A DNA stretch of 64,000 nucleotides from CAVQXR01 sp963717955 (GCA_963717955.1 CAVQXR010000002.1:558001-622000); one strand, 5' to 3'; counted from the first letter of the stretch, positions 20,361-29,652 are shown. Notes: generated by a model not told the origin, from the sequence alone. A program made the numbers and translations.

Positions 20361-20723
20361 TTAACTGCCGGGCTCGCGCGGGCGGGTACCGCGACCCGGC
20401 CCTCGCCCGCCTTCGCCTGCCCGCGGCCCCGCGCCGGAGTACGGGATCGTTCCCAGGATGCGGGCATCCAGCCACCGCCAGGGCGCTCTGCCCGCGAGGA
20501 GGTCGGCGACGAGTTGTGCTCGCACGTCGCGGCGAGCGGCGCGGAGTCGCTCGAGGGCCTGGTGGGCGAGCAGGCCGCGGCGAACCGTCGGATAGCTCGG
20601 CCGGCGCGCGCCGTAGCGGGCCGCCACGAGACCCGCCCGCCGCCAGGCCTCGGCGGCCGGAAGCTCGGTCATAGCCGCCAGCGCATGGAGCAGCCGCGGG
20701 TCGACCGCGCCGTGGAACGCCAC
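20361..20723 (-). CDS. Small Arg-rich hypothetical protein upstream of pccB
   Basis: 120 residues from GTG. The middle (PAAEAWRRAGLVAARYGARRPSYPTVRRGL) looks like a short helix-turn-helix followed by a basic helix, a type of small protein I associate with this lineage. No family function is known. It ends 10 bases before the pccB start, and its stop codon lies in the pccB -10 box. It could be a regulator or simply a neighbour. The Gly/Arg-rich C-terminal 25 residues look low-complexity. Confidence 0.55.
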   Translation of the reverse strand: MAFHGAVDPRLLHALAAMTELPAAEAWRRAGLVAARYGARRPSYPTVRRGLLAHQALERLRAARRDVRAQLVADLLAGRAPWRWLDARILGTIPYSGAGPRAGEGGRGPGRGTRPREPGS

Positions 20724-20818
20724 GTCAGCGCCCCACCGGTGCCTGCCTGGCCCTCATGGCAGAACCATGCCCTCCGGCGCGGTCGTCCGCCACGCCCGGG
20801 CGTCACGAGCCAGGAACA

Positions 20819-20888
20819 CTTGTGTTTCAAGTTACGCGGCCGGTAGCCGCATACAAGGCGGCTGTCTGCTCGTTACTTGAAACACAAG
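20819..20888. repeat. 70-bp inverted-repeat element, copy 2
   Basis: Arms at 20819-20832 and 20875-20888 are perfect over 14 bases (CTTGTGTTTCAAGT / ACTTGAAACACAAG), then pair again after one mismatch. The interior forms GCGGC/GCCGC and GCCG/CGGC hairpins. Same length as copy 1 at 12190-12259. At element position 14 a C-G pair in copy 1 is a T-A pair here, so pairing is kept. Confidence 0.8.
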
Positions 20889-20986
20889 CACCTCGGAGCG
20901 GGCCGATCTCGGTGCCGAGCCGATGCGACCGGGCACGGCAAGGACTGCTCGTTGGGCTCGGGCTCCGGCGGCCCGGTGCTTGCTGC

Positions 20987-21108
20987 TCGGCTTCTTCGGC
21001 CCGGCTCCGGGCTCGGCTTCTTCCGGCACTGCTCTCGCTTCTCGGCTTCTTCCGGCTCTTGGTACTCGGCATCTTCCGGCACTGTTCTCGCTTCTCGGCT
21101 TCTTCGGT
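20987..21108. repeat. Tandem CTCGGCTTCTTC repeat array
   Basis: Five copies of CTCGGCTTCTTC (one with a change) at 20987, 21013, 21042, 21066 and 21095, nested in a longer direct repeat beginning TTCCGGCACTG. It is strongly asymmetric in base composition (pyrimidine-rich plus strand). Confidence 0.75.
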
Positions 21109-21641
21109 TCCGCTCCCCGGCCCTTGGGGAGGGAACGTGCGGCTCGACGGACGCTTGACGCGGCTCTCGCGTGCGGCGCCCTGCCACGGCGCTTGCGTCG
21201 TGCGCTCGTCGTCGGTGCTGCGCTGTTGTCCTCGCCGGCCAGCGCGGCTGACCACTCGCAAGCCCCCGGCGACGCGATGGTGACCGCGAGCTGACCGTGG
21301 CCGGACCGGCTGGGCTCGATGTCGTCGCTGTGCGGGTGGTGGGCGAGCCGAGCCTGGGGGTGGTCGCCTCGAGGTTCTCGAGCACTGGCCCGAGAAGCAG
21401 AAGGTCAGGGTCCTGCTGTCCGCGGTGAGCTGTCCGGCGGGCGGTCGACAGGCAGAACGAGGCGTTGACCGACGAGAGCACGGCCGCCGCCCTCATGCCT
21501 GCCCCCTCATGCCTGCCGCAATCAACGCCGTGCACGACGGAACGTGGACGCCGCCGGATCCAGGCCGAGAGACGAGCTCTCTGTGCGGCAGTCCGGCGGG
21601 CTCAGGCCCGGCGCTCGTGCCTCGCCGGACGAGTTCGCACG

Positions 21642-23228
21642 CTATCCCGGCGCGACGGCCGCGTCGTACGTTCCGAACTCCAGGCGCAGCACGTCGCAGA
21701 TCTCGCCGACGGTGCAGCGGGCGGCCAGCGCCTCGCGCATCGGGTAGACCAGGTTCTCGGCGCCCGGGGCGGCATCGCGAACACGCTCGAGCGCCGCCGC
21801 CGCCCGCACCGCGTCACGCTCGGCCCGAACGCGGCGGGTGCGCTCGACCTGGCGGCGCTCGATCTCCGGATCGAGGTGATGGAGCGCGACTCCCGACTCC
21901 TCATCCTCGGTCGCGAATCGGTTCACGCCGACGATCACGCGCCGGCCGCTCTCCACCTCGCGCGCGTACCGGTAGGCAGCGTCCTCGATCTCGGCCTGCA
22001 CGAAGCCTCGCTCGATGGCCTCGACGGCGCCTCCGAGCTCGTCGATCCGCTCGATCAGCTCGCGGGCCCGCTCCTCGAGGTCCCGCGTCAGCGCCTCGAC
22101 GAAGTAGGATCCGCCGAGCGGGTCGGCGGTCTGCGTGCAGCCGGCTTCGTGCTGAAGGATCTGCTGGGTGCGCAGCGCGATCTGCGCCGAGTGCTCCGTC
22201 GGAAGCGCGAGCGCCTCGTCGAACCCGTTCGTGTGCAGCGACTGGGCGCCTCCGCACACGGCCGAGAGCGCCTGCACGGCGACCCGCACGATGTTGTTCT
22301 CGGGCTGCTGCGCGGTCAGCGTCGATCCGCCGGTCTGCGCGTGGAACCGCAGTGCCTGCGCCCTCGGATTCGTCGCGCCGAACCGGTCGCGCATGATCCG
22401 CGCCCACAGCCCGCGGGCGGCGCGGAACTTCGCCACTTCCTGGAAGAAGTCGTTGTGGGCGTTGAAGAAGAACGACAGTCGCGCGCCGAACTCGTCGGGC
22501 GAGAGTCCGGCCGCGACCGCCGCCTCGCAGTACGCGATGCCGTTCGCGAGCGTGAAGCCGAGCTCCTGGACGGCGGTCGCCCCGGCCTCGCGGATGTGGT
22601 AGCCGGAGATCGAGATCGTGTTCCAGTGCGGGAGCCGTTCACGGCAGTACGCGAACAGGTCGGTGGTGATGCGCATCGACGGCCGCGGCGGGAAGATGTA
22701 GTTCCCGCGCGCCGCGTACTCCTTGAGGATGTCGTTCTGCACGGTGCCCCGGAGGGCCTCGCCGGTCACGCCCTGGCGTTCCGCTACCAGCTCGTAGAGC
22801 AGGAGGAGCAGCGCCGCCGGCGCGTTGATCGTCATCGAGGTGGAGACCCGGTCGAGCGGGATCCCGTCGAAGAGGGCCTCCATGTCGGCCAACGAGTCGA
22901 TCGCGACCCCTGCCCGGCCGACCTCGCCGAGCGATCGCGGATGGTCCGAGTCGTAGCCGAGCTGGGTGGGGAGGTCGAACGCCGTCGAGAGGCCCGTCTG
23001 CCCGCGGTCGAGCAGGTACCGGAAGCGCGCGTTCGTCTCCTCGGCCGAGCCGAAGCCCGCATACTGACGGATCGTCCACGGCTTCCCCCGGTACATGTCC
23101 CGGTACGGGCCGCGGGTGAAGGGAAACTCGCCCGGCGGAGCGAGCGCCAGGCCGGCGACGTCGTCCTCGTCGTAGAACGGCTTGACCGGGATGCCCGAGT
23201 CGGTCTCGCGGTCGTCGGTCGTCGCCAC
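21642..23228 (-). CDS. Methylmalonyl-CoA mutase, catalytic subunit
   Basis: 528 residues covering the TIM-barrel substrate-binding domain only: PFTRGPYRDMYRGKPWTIRQ, GQTGLSTAFDLPTQLGYDSD, STSMTINAPAA, RFHAQTGGSTLTAQQPENN, QSLHTNGFDEALALPTE. There is no C-terminal B12-binding DxHxxG domain, so a separate small subunit must supply cobalamin; it is not in the window. The enzyme isomerises methylmalonyl-CoA to succinyl-CoA, which sucCD (divergent neighbour) can use. GTG 23228 is 7 bases from TACGAT (23236-23241 region, minus strand). Confidence 0.93.
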   Translation of the reverse strand: MATTDDRETDSGIPVKPFYDEDDVAGLALAPPGEFPFTRGPYRDMYRGKPWTIRQYAGFGSAEETNARFRYLLDRGQTGLSTAFDLPTQLGYDSDHPRSLGEVGRAGVAIDSLADMEALFDGIPLDRVSTSMTINAPAALLLLLYELVAERQGVTGEALRGTVQNDILKEYAARGNYIFPPRPSMRITTDLFAYCRERLPHWNTISISGYHIREAGATAVQELGFTLANGIAYCEAAVAAGLSPDEFGARLSFFFNAHNDFFQEVAKFRAARGLWARIMRDRFGATNPRAQALRFHAQTGGSTLTAQQPENNIVRVAVQALSAVCGGAQSLHTNGFDEALALPTEHSAQIALRTQQILQHEAGCTQTADPLGGSYFVEALTRDLEERARELIERIDELGGAVEAIERGFVQAEIEDAAYRYAREVESGRRVIVGVNRFATEDEESGVALHHLDPEIERRQVERTRRVRAERDAVRAAAALERVRDAAPGAENLVYPMREALAARCTVGEICDVLRLEFGTYDAAVAPG

Positions 23229-23235
23229 GGGTCGA

Positions 23236-23266
23236 ATCGTAACCGCGGGTCGTCGGTCGTTAGACT
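23236..23266. promoter_or_regulatory. Divergent leaderless promoters of mutase and sucC
   Basis: TACGAT (minus, 23241-23236) stands 7 bases before the mutase GTG, and TAGACT (plus, 23261-23266) 8 bases before the sucC GTG. The start codons are 46 bases apart. Confidence 0.6.
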
Positions 23267-23274
23267 CCGGGCCC

Positions 23275-24417
23275 GTGGACCTCTACGAGTATCAGGGCAA
23301 GGAGCTCTTCGCCCGGTACGGGATCCCCGTATCGGAGGGCCGGTTCGTCACGACTCCCGAGGACGCTCGCCAGGCAGCGCGGGAGCTCGGCGGGGAGGTC
23401 GTCGTCAAGGCCCAGGTCCACGTCGGCGGCCGCGGCAAGGCCGGCGGGATCAAGCTCGCTGCGTCGCCGACGGAGGCCGAGGAGCACGCTGCACGGATCC
23501 TCGGGATGGACATCCGCGGCCACACGGTTCACCGCCTCTGGATCGAGAAGGCGTCCGAGATCGCAAAAGAGTACTACCTCTCGGTCACCTTCGACCGGGG
23601 CGAGAAGAAACCGCTGTTCATGCTGACGAGCGAGGGTGGGATCGACATCGAGGAGGTCGCCGCGGCCACCCCCGAGAAGCTCGCCCGCCTGCACGTCGAC
23701 CCGCTCATCGGCTTCCAGCCGTTCCAGGCTCGCTGGCTCTGCTTCACGGCAGGCGTCCGCGACCCGGACGAGCAGAAGCAGGTGATCGCCATCGTCGGGA
23801 AGCTCTACGCCGCGTTCGTCGGCTCCGAGGCGATGCTCTGCGAGATCAATCCGCTGATCGTCACCCCGTCCGGAGAGGTGCGGGCGCTGGACGCGAAGGT
23901 CTCGATCGACGACAACGCCCTCTGGCGGCACTCCCACCTCTCCGCGCTGCGCGATCTCGCGGCCACGAACCCCCAGGAGCAGCGGGCCCACGAGAAGGGC
24001 CTGGCGTACGTGAAGCTCGACGGCGACATCGGCATCCTCGGCAACGGCGCCGGGCTCGTGATGTCCACGCTCGACGTCGTTGCCCAGGCCGGCGGCCGCC
24101 CTGCGAACTTCTGCGACATCGGCGGCGGTGCGCAGGCCGACGTCGTCGTCGGCGCGCTCGAGGTGATCACGGCCGACCCGGTGAAGGCGATCCTGTTCAA
24201 CATCTTCGGAGGCATCACGCGCGGCGGCGAGGTCGCCCGCGGCCTGCTCGAGGCGATCGAGCGCATGGCGATCGAGGTTCCCGTCGTCGTCCGGCTCGAC
24301 GGGACGGAGGCCGAGGAGGGCCGCCGCCTGCTCGCGGAGGCCGCGCCCGCGAACGTGCACACCGAGGCCACGATGATCGACGCGGCGAGACGCGTCGTGG
24401 AGCTGGCAGGGCGGTAG
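23275..24417 (+). CDS. sucC: Succinyl-CoA synthetase beta subunit
   Basis: 380 residues from GTG 23275 (VDLYEYQGKELFARYGIPV). ATP-grasp domain with VVVKAQVHVGGRGKAGGIKLA and CEINPLIVTPSGEVRALDAKV; C-terminal ligase domain with NIFGGITRGGEVARGL. Forms the heterotetramer with SucD that interconverts succinyl-CoA and succinate with nucleotide phosphorylation. The start is chosen by the TAGACT box 8 bases upstream; an earlier in-frame ATG would lie inside the divergent mutase gene. Confidence 0.95.
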   Translation: MDLYEYQGKELFARYGIPVSEGRFVTTPEDARQAARELGGEVVVKAQVHVGGRGKAGGIKLAASPTEAEEHAARILGMDIRGHTVHRLWIEKASEIAKEYYLSVTFDRGEKKPLFMLTSEGGIDIEEVAAATPEKLARLHVDPLIGFQPFQARWLCFTAGVRDPDEQKQVIAIVGKLYAAFVGSEAMLCEINPLIVTPSGEVRALDAKVSIDDNALWRHSHLSALRDLAATNPQEQRAHEKGLAYVKLDGDIGILGNGAGLVMSTLDVVAQAGGRPANFCDIGGGAQADVVVGALEVITADPVKAILFNIFGGITRGGEVARGLLEAIERMAIEVPVVVRLDGTEAEEGRRLLAEAAPANVHTEATMIDAARRVVELAGR

Positions 24418-24419
24418 CG

Positions 24420-25298
24420 ATGGCGATCATCGTCGACGGCAGCACGCGCCTCGTCGTCCAGGGCATCACCGGTCGCGAGGGCACGTTCCACGCGTTGCGC
24501 AACCGCGCGTACGGCACGAACGTCGTCGCGGGCGTGACGCCCGGGAAGGGCGGCGAGTCGGTCGATGGGATCCCCGTCTTCGACTCCGTCCGCGACGCGG
24601 TCGCCGAGACCCGTCCGAACACCGCGATGGTGTTCGTCCCTGCCCGCTTCGCCGCGGACGCGATCTACGAGTCGGTCGACGCCGGCATCGAGACGGTGAT
24701 CTGCATCACCGAGGGGATCCCTGCCCACGACATGCTGCGGGTCTACAACGCCATCCGGCCGCGCGGGGTCATGCTCGTCGGCCCGAACTGCCCGGGCGTC
24801 CTCTCTCCGGGGGCGGCGAACGTCGGGATCATCCCGGCCGAGATCTTCTCGGCGGGCAAGGTCGGCCTCGTGAGCCGTTCCGGCACGCTCACGTACCAGA
24901 TCGGGAACGAGCTGACACAGCTCGGTATCGGCCAGTCCACTATCGTCGGTATCGGGGGGGACCCCGTCGTCGGGTCCTCGTTCATCGACGTCCTCGAGCG
25001 GTTCGAGGCCGACCCCGAGACCGAGCTCGTCGTCATGGTCGGCGAGATCGGCGGCAGCGAGGAGGAGAAGGCGGCCGCCTGGATCGAGGCCAACATGGGC
25101 AAGCCGGTCGTCTCCTACATCGCGGGCTTCACCGCGCCGCCCGGCAAGACGATGGGCCATGCGGGCGCGATCATCTCGGGCTCCTCGGGCACAGCGAAGG
25201 CAAAGCAGGAAGCCCTCGAGGCCCATGGCATCCGGGTCGGGCAGAGCCCCACCGAGGCAGCGCAGCTCGTCGCCGAGCTCCTCGGCGCCCGCACCTGA
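24420..25298 (+). CDS. sucD: Succinyl-CoA synthetase alpha subunit
   Basis: 292 residues, ATG 2 bases after the sucC stop. CoA-binding Rossmann domain (VVQGITGREGTFHALRN), LVGPNCPGVLSPG, and the phosphorylated active-site His247 in KTMGHAGAIISG. Completes succinyl-CoA synthetase with SucC. Joins the propionate arm (mutase) to complex II encoded at 37.6-42.2 kb. Confidence 0.96.
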   Translation: MAIIVDGSTRLVVQGITGREGTFHALRNRAYGTNVVAGVTPGKGGESVDGIPVFDSVRDAVAETRPNTAMVFVPARFAADAIYESVDAGIETVICITEGIPAHDMLRVYNAIRPRGVMLVGPNCPGVLSPGAANVGIIPAEIFSAGKVGLVSRSGTLTYQIGNELTQLGIGQSTIVGIGGDPVVGSSFIDVLERFEADPETELVVMVGEIGGSEEEKAAAWIEANMGKPVVSYIAGFTAPPGKTMGHAGAIISGSSGTAKAKQEALEAHGIRVGQSPTEAAQLVAELLGART

Positions 25299-25344
25299 GC
25301 CCGCGAGAGGCTGGCACACCTCAGAGGCAGGCGGGTGCCGAGAT

Positions 25345-25464
25345 CCCGACCGCCCGAAGACCGTCGAGACCCACGTACACCAGATCTTCCGCAAGCTCGG
25401 CATCGGCGAGGCGAGCGAGTACCACCGTCGCGTCCTTGCCGTGCTCGCGTACCTGCGCGGCTGA
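25345..25464 (+). pseudogene. LuxR-type HTH tail remnant
   Basis: The frame reads KTVETHVHQIFRKLGIG, the recognition helix and following part of a LuxR/NarL output domain, then EYHRRVLAVLAYLRG and stop. There is no receiver domain and no start; the part before (SEAGGCRDPDRP) shows no LuxR similarity. Probably the 3' end of a lost response regulator. Confidence 0.6.
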
Positions 25465-25547
25465 GCGCCGAGCGGCGCGAGCCCGGCGGCTCGTCCAGGG
25501 TCATCCCCGATGCTCGGGGGGTCGGCGTACACTCCCTCGAGGGCGAG

Positions 25548-26315
25548 GTGGCAGTCTTCGGAAGCGACGGGATCTTCGACGAGCGCATCGCCGCTCGCTA
25601 CGACCAGTCGGAGACGGAGATGTTCGCACCGGAGGTCGTCGAGCCGGTCGTCGACTTCCTCGCCGGGCTCGCCCGCGGCGGGCGTGCGCTCGAGCTCGGG
25701 ATCGGCACCGGGCGGATCGCGTTGCCGCTTGCCCGGCGGGGCGTGCCCGTGCACGGGATCGAGCTCTCGAACGCGATGGCAGCGCGCCTCCGCGCGAAGC
25801 CGGGAGGCGAGAAGATCGGCGTGACGATCGGCGATTTCGCGACGGCTTCGGTCGGCGGAACGTTCTCGGTCGCCTACCTCGTCTTCAACACGATCATGAA
25901 CCTGACCACACAGCAGGCACAGGTCGCGTGCTTTCGCAACGTCGCCGACCACCTCGAGCCCGGCGGCTGCTTCGTGATCGAGGTCATGGTTCCCGGGCTG
26001 CGGCGGCTCGCACCAGGCGAGACGATCCTCGCGTTCCACGTCGGTGAGACCAGGCTCGGCTTCGACGAGTACGACGTCGCCAACCAGGGGCTCGTCTCTC
26101 ATCACTACGTCGTGACCGACGACACCCTCGAGGCGATCTCGGTTCCCTTCCGATATGTCTGGCCGGCGGAGCTCGACCTGATGGCGCAGCTTGCGGGGAT
26201 GCCGCTGGAAGGGCGCTGGGGCGGCTGGAAGCGCGAGCCCTTCACAAGCGAGAGCCGCACCCACGTCTCGGTCTGGCAGAAGCCTCGCGGCCCGGGCCGG
26301 TCGCCGGTTGCATGA
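25548..26315 (+). CDS. Class I SAM-dependent methyltransferase
   Basis: 255 residues from GTG 25548. Motif I ALELGIGTGRIALPLARRGVPVHGIELS binds AdoMet; GDFATASVGGTFSVAYLVFNTIMNL is the post-II/III region and HLEPGGCFVIEVMVPG the later strand. Substrate unknown. The start is uncertain: TACACT lies 14 bases upstream, longer than elsewhere in the window, and earlier in-frame starts run through the LuxR remnant. Confidence 0.8.
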   Translation: MAVFGSDGIFDERIAARYDQSETEMFAPEVVEPVVDFLAGLARGGRALELGIGTGRIALPLARRGVPVHGIELSNAMAARLRAKPGGEKIGVTIGDFATASVGGTFSVAYLVFNTIMNLTTQQAQVACFRNVADHLEPGGCFVIEVMVPGLRRLAPGETILAFHVGETRLGFDEYDVANQGLVSHHYVVTDDTLEAISVPFRYVWPAELDLMAQLAGMPLEGRWGGWKREPFTSESRTHVSVWQKPRGPGRSPVA

Positions 26316-26400
26316 GACGTGGCCCCGCGTGCCGCGCGCTCGCCCCGCGCCGCCTATTCGTGCATCGAGGGGCCGGAGCAGCTCGCGGTAGCATGGCTCC

Positions 26401-27501
26401 GTGGACGTGATCTCCTTCGCCCGCGGCAACCCGTCGCCGGACATCCTTCCGGTCGACGCGCTCAAGGAGTGCGCGGCTGCCGTGATCGAGCGCGAGGGCC
26501 GTACGATCCTCAACTACGGCCCCGCCGGCGGCTACCCGCCGCTGCGCGAGTGGATCGCGGCGCAGCACGGCGTCGAGCCGTCCCGGGTCGTGATCTCGAC
26601 CGGCTCCCTCGCCGGCTTCAACTTCCTCGCGCGACACCTGTTCGACGGCGGAGGCCGGGCCGTCGTCGAGGCTCCGAGCTACGACCGCACGCTCGGCGTC
26701 CTCGCGAGCCTGCACGCCGACATCGAGTCCGTCCCGCTCACCGATGCGGGCCTCGACCTCGACCGGCTCGAATCGATTCTCGCGACCGGGCCGGCGCCGA
26801 AGCTCCTCTACTCGATCCCGACCTTCCAGAACCCCTCCGGGCGGACGCTCCCGCTCGAGCAGCGCCACGCGCTCGTCGAGCTCGCCGGGGCCCGGGGCTC
26901 CCTCGTCTACGAGGACGACCCGTACCGCCTCGTGCGCTACGGCGGCGAGCCGCTGCCGAGCATGTACGACCTCGCCGGCAAGCAGGGCGTCGTCTTCTCG
27001 TCGTCGTTCTCCAAGACAGGCGCCCCCGGCCTGCGCGTCGGCTACATGATCGTGCCGCCGGAGCTCGTCGGGCCCGTCGAGGCGATCGCGGCCTCGACGT
27101 ACATCGGCCCGTCGCCGCTTCCCCAGGCGATGCTGCACGAGTTCATCCAGCGCGGCCTGTTCGAGACGAACCTCGTCGTCGTGTGCGACCAGCTCCGCAA
27201 GCGACGCGACGCGATGCTGGAGACGCTCGAGGCGGAGTTCCCGGAGGGGTCGTCCTGGAGCCACCCCGACGGCGGCTACTTCCTCTGGGTCGACCTGCCG
27301 GCCGGCGTGAGGGTGCAGGAGCTCGCGGCACGGGCGGGCGAGGTCGGCGTCCAGCTGGTCAAGGGCACGGACTTCTTCGCGGGCCCGGGCGGAGAGGAGT
27401 CCATGCGGCTCGCCTTCAGCTTCCCGTCGGTGGACGAGATCCGCGAGGGCATCCGACGGCTCGGCGCGCTCGTTCGCGAGGCGGCCGCCGTCGCCGCGTA
27501 G
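26401..27501 (+). CDS. PLP-dependent aminotransferase (2-aminoadipate transaminase-like)
   Basis: 366 residues, fold type I class I/II. LNYGPAGGYPPLREWIA, VISTGSLAGFNFLARHLF, IPTFQNPSGRTLP, EDDPYRLVRYGG, and the Schiff-base Lys in SSSFSKTGAPGLRVGYM match LysN/MocR-catalytic-domain aminotransferases without the HTH. Broad 2-aminoadipate, aromatic or branched substrates are possible. GTG 26401 is 6 bases after TAGCAT, giving a leaderless start. Possibly linked to lysine or general amino-acid metabolism. Confidence 0.85.
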   Translation: MDVISFARGNPSPDILPVDALKECAAAVIEREGRTILNYGPAGGYPPLREWIAAQHGVEPSRVVISTGSLAGFNFLARHLFDGGGRAVVEAPSYDRTLGVLASLHADIESVPLTDAGLDLDRLESILATGPAPKLLYSIPTFQNPSGRTLPLEQRHALVELAGARGSLVYEDDPYRLVRYGGEPLPSMYDLAGKQGVVFSSSFSKTGAPGLRVGYMIVPPELVGPVEAIAASTYIGPSPLPQAMLHEFIQRGLFETNLVVVCDQLRKRRDAMLETLEAEFPEGSSWSHPDGGYFLWVDLPAGVRVQELAARAGEVGVQLVKGTDFFAGPGGEESMRLAFSFPSVDEIREGIRRLGALVREAAAVAA

Positions 27502-27519
27502 CGCCTCTCGCGCAGCGGT

Positions 27520-28554
27520 CTACGACGCGACGGGCTCGGGCAGCGTGACGTCGAGCTCGCGGAGGGCCTCCTCGAAGCTTCCGACCGGGACGATCTCGAG
27601 CTCCCCGGCATAGCGTTCGGCCTCGTCGGCGTTGTCGCGCGGCACCACGAAGACGTCCGCGTTCTCCTCGCGTGCTGCGATCGTCTTCTGCTTGATGCCG
27701 CCGATCGGGAGCACCCGGCCGTCGAGGCTCAGCTCGCCGGTCACGACCACCTTGCGCTGCTGGTCGACGTCCGCCCCGAGCTCGTCGACGATCCCGAGCG
27801 CGAAGGCGAGCCCGGCAGAGGGCCCGCCGATCCCCTTCGCGTCGACGGACACGTCGACCGGGAGCTCGATCGTCGAGGCCTGCTCGATCTCGACGCCCAT
27901 CACCGCTCGACCCGGGTCGTCCTCGGCCGCCCGTGTGCCCGCCGTCAGCTCCGTCCGCCCGCCGTCGCGGGAGACCGTCAGCTCGACCTGCTCGCCCGGG
28001 TCGACGGCGTCCAGCGCGCCGCGCAGGTCAGCGGGCCCGTCGATCGGCTCCCCGTTCGCCTCGACGATCACGTCGCCCGGCTCGATCCCCGCCACCTCGG
28101 CCGGCGAGCCCGGGAGCACGAGCGCCACGTCGGCGCCGGAGAGGACGATCTCGACGTCGTACCCGAGCGCCTGGAGCGCGACGGCTGCGGCGTTTTCCTG
28201 CGACCGCGTCATCTGCCGGCGATCGGCCTTCCCGCGTTGCTCGTCGCTCACCCCCTCCGGGTTCAGCGCCTGTTCGGGGACGATCGTGCCGTCCTCGCGG
28301 AGGAACGGAAGGAGCCGCTCGAGCACCGTCGCGTGGCGAACCGAGATGTCGACCATGTAGATCCCGTCGCCCGGGGCAGGAGGCGTCTCGTCCTCGCCCT
28401 CGACCTCGACTAGCGCGTCGACGTTTCGGGTGCTGCCCGGCTCGAACAGGAAGTCGCTCGTCGGTGCCTGCCAGAGGACGAGCAGGACCACCGCGACGAC
28501 GAGAACGCTCGCGCCGGTCAGGGCGATCCAGGTGCGCCGCGGGCGTTGCCGCAC
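27520..28554 (-). CDS. Membrane-anchored PDZ / Lon-like serine protease
   Basis: 344 residues: N-terminal membrane anchor (WIALTGASVLVVAVVLLVLW), extracytoplasmic region, PDZ domain (LVLPGSPAEVAGIEPGDVIVEANG), then a Lon C-terminal protease domain with Ser246 (GIGGPSAGLAFALGI) and Lys288 (PIGGIKQKTIAA) forming the dyad. It resembles the YlbL-type secreted Lon-like proteases. No ATPase domain. Two GTG codons lie close together; the second (28554) is exactly 7 bases behind TACGAT (28562-28567), so I prefer it to 28560. Confidence 0.88.
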   Translation of the reverse strand: MRQRPRRTWIALTGASVLVVAVVLLVLWQAPTSDFLFEPGSTRNVDALVEVEGEDETPPAPGDGIYMVDISVRHATVLERLLPFLREDGTIVPEQALNPEGVSDEQRGKADRRQMTRSQENAAAVALQALGYDVEIVLSGADVALVLPGSPAEVAGIEPGDVIVEANGEPIDGPADLRGALDAVDPGEQVELTVSRDGGRTELTAGTRAAEDDPGRAVMGVEIEQASTIELPVDVSVDAKGIGGPSAGLAFALGIVDELGADVDQQRKVVVTGELSLDGRVLPIGGIKQKTIAAREENADVFVVPRDNADEAERYAGELEIVPVGSFEEALRELDVTLPEPVAS

Positions 28555-28561
28555 CCTCACG

Positions 28562-28567
28562 ATCGTA
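28562..28567 (-). promoter_or_regulatory. -10 box deciding between two GTG starts
   Basis: TACGAT on the minus strand is 1 base from GTG 28560 and 7 bases from GTG 28554. Only the second spacing matches the other genes here. Confidence 0.5.
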
Positions 28568-28618
28568 ACGACACGACCGCGCGGCCGGCTCCGGCCGTAC
28601 AGGCCAGGCGTTGGCGCT

Positions 28619-29542
28619 CTACTGCGAGAGGACGGCGACGACCTCGCTCACGGCGGCCGCCGACTGCTCGAGCTCGGCCTTCTCGTCGGCATTCAGGTCG
28701 AGCTCGATCACCCGCTCGACGCCGGCGGCGCCGAGAACGACCGGGACACCCATGTAGATCCCGTCGATCCCGTACTCGCCCTCGAGCAGCGCGGTGCACG
28801 GGAGCACGCGCTTCTGGTCGAGCATGATCGAGTCGACCATCTGCGCGATCGCGGCTCCCGGTGCATACCACGCGGAGGTGGCGAGGAGGTTCACGATCTC
28901 GCCGCCGCCCTTGCGGGTGCGCTCGACCATCGAGTCGATCCGGTCCTGCGCGACGAGCTTCGTCAGCGGCACGCCGCCGACCGTCGTCGCCGATACGACC
29001 GGGACCATCTGATCCCCGTGCCCGCCGAGCACCATCGCCTGCACGTCCTCGTCCGAGGTGCCCGTCTCCCACGCGATGAACGTCCGGAACCGTGCCGTGT
29101 CGAGGATGCCGGCCATGCCTACGACCCGCTCTTTCGGGAAGCCCGACGCGTGCTTTGCGACATGGCACATCGCGTCGAGCGGGTTCGTGACCACGACGAC
29201 GATCGCACCGGGGGACGCCGCGACCGCCTGCTCTGTCACCGTCGTGACGATCGCCTGGTTCGTCGTGACGAGGTCGTCGCGGCTCATGCCCGGCGCGCGT
29301 GGCCGGCCGGAGGTGATCACGACGATGTCCGAGCCGGCGGTCTCGTCGTAGCTGTTCGTGCCCGTGACCTTCGCCTCGTATCCGAGCACCGGCCCGGCCT
29401 CGTTCAGATCCAGCGCCTTGCCCTGCGGCAGCCCCTCGACGATGTCGACGAGAACGACGTCCGCGTAGTTGCGCCTGGCGATCTCCTGGGCGGCGGTCGC
29501 GCCGACGTTCCCGGCTCCGATCACGGTCACTCTGCGTCTCAT
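28619..29542 (-). CDS. mdh: Malate dehydrogenase
   Basis: 307 residues of the LDH-like malate dehydrogenase family: NAD-binding VIGAGNVGATAAQEIARR, SGRPRAPGMSRDDLV with the Arg pair expected for malate over lactate, NPLDAMCHVA, and active-site GGHGDQMVPV. TCA-cycle oxidation of malate to oxaloacetate, the substrate of the divergent citrate synthase. Unlike most neighbours it seems to have a leader: AGGAG stands 9 bases before the ATG. Confidence 0.93.
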   Translation of the reverse strand: MRRRVTVIGAGNVGATAAQEIARRNYADVVLVDIVEGLPQGKALDLNEAGPVLGYEAKVTGTNSYDETAGSDIVVITSGRPRAPGMSRDDLVTTNQAIVTTVTEQAVAASPGAIVVVVTNPLDAMCHVAKHASGFPKERVVGMAGILDTARFRTFIAWETGTSDEDVQAMVLGGHGDQMVPVVSATTVGGVPLTKLVAQDRIDSMVERTRKGGGEIVNLLATSAWYAPGAAIAQMVDSIMLDQKRVLPCTALLEGEYGIDGIYMGVPVVLGAAGVERVIELDLNADEKAELEQSAAAVSEVVAVLSQ

Positions 29543-29652
29543 GCCTGTCGTGCTCCTGTCGTGTTTCCGGGCCGGAGAGCGCCGGCTTCCGCGATGACCG
29601 GGCTGACTCTACCCAAGTCCGGTGCCCGAACGGATCGGGTAGATTCAGAGCG

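Larger units (their letters stand above)
20724..21641. other. Long gene-free stretch with two repeat structures
   Basis: About 900 bases with no gene I can support. It holds the second 70-bp inverted repeat (20819-20888) and a tandem CTCGGCTTCTTC array (20987-21108). Frames crossing it are driven by the repeats. The last ~350 bases before the mutase stop codon show nothing recognisable. Confidence 0.55.

Noticed and set aside
20830..21300. Repeat-derived frames with EEAEKREQCRK-type peptides
   Set aside because: They arise from the CTCGGCTTCTTC tandem array read on the minus strand; no start signals and strong composition bias.
21465..23200. Very long plus-strand open frame running opposite the mutase gene
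   Set aside because: It mirrors the third-position GC bias of the minus-strand mutase and has no recognisable domain; the mutase is certain.
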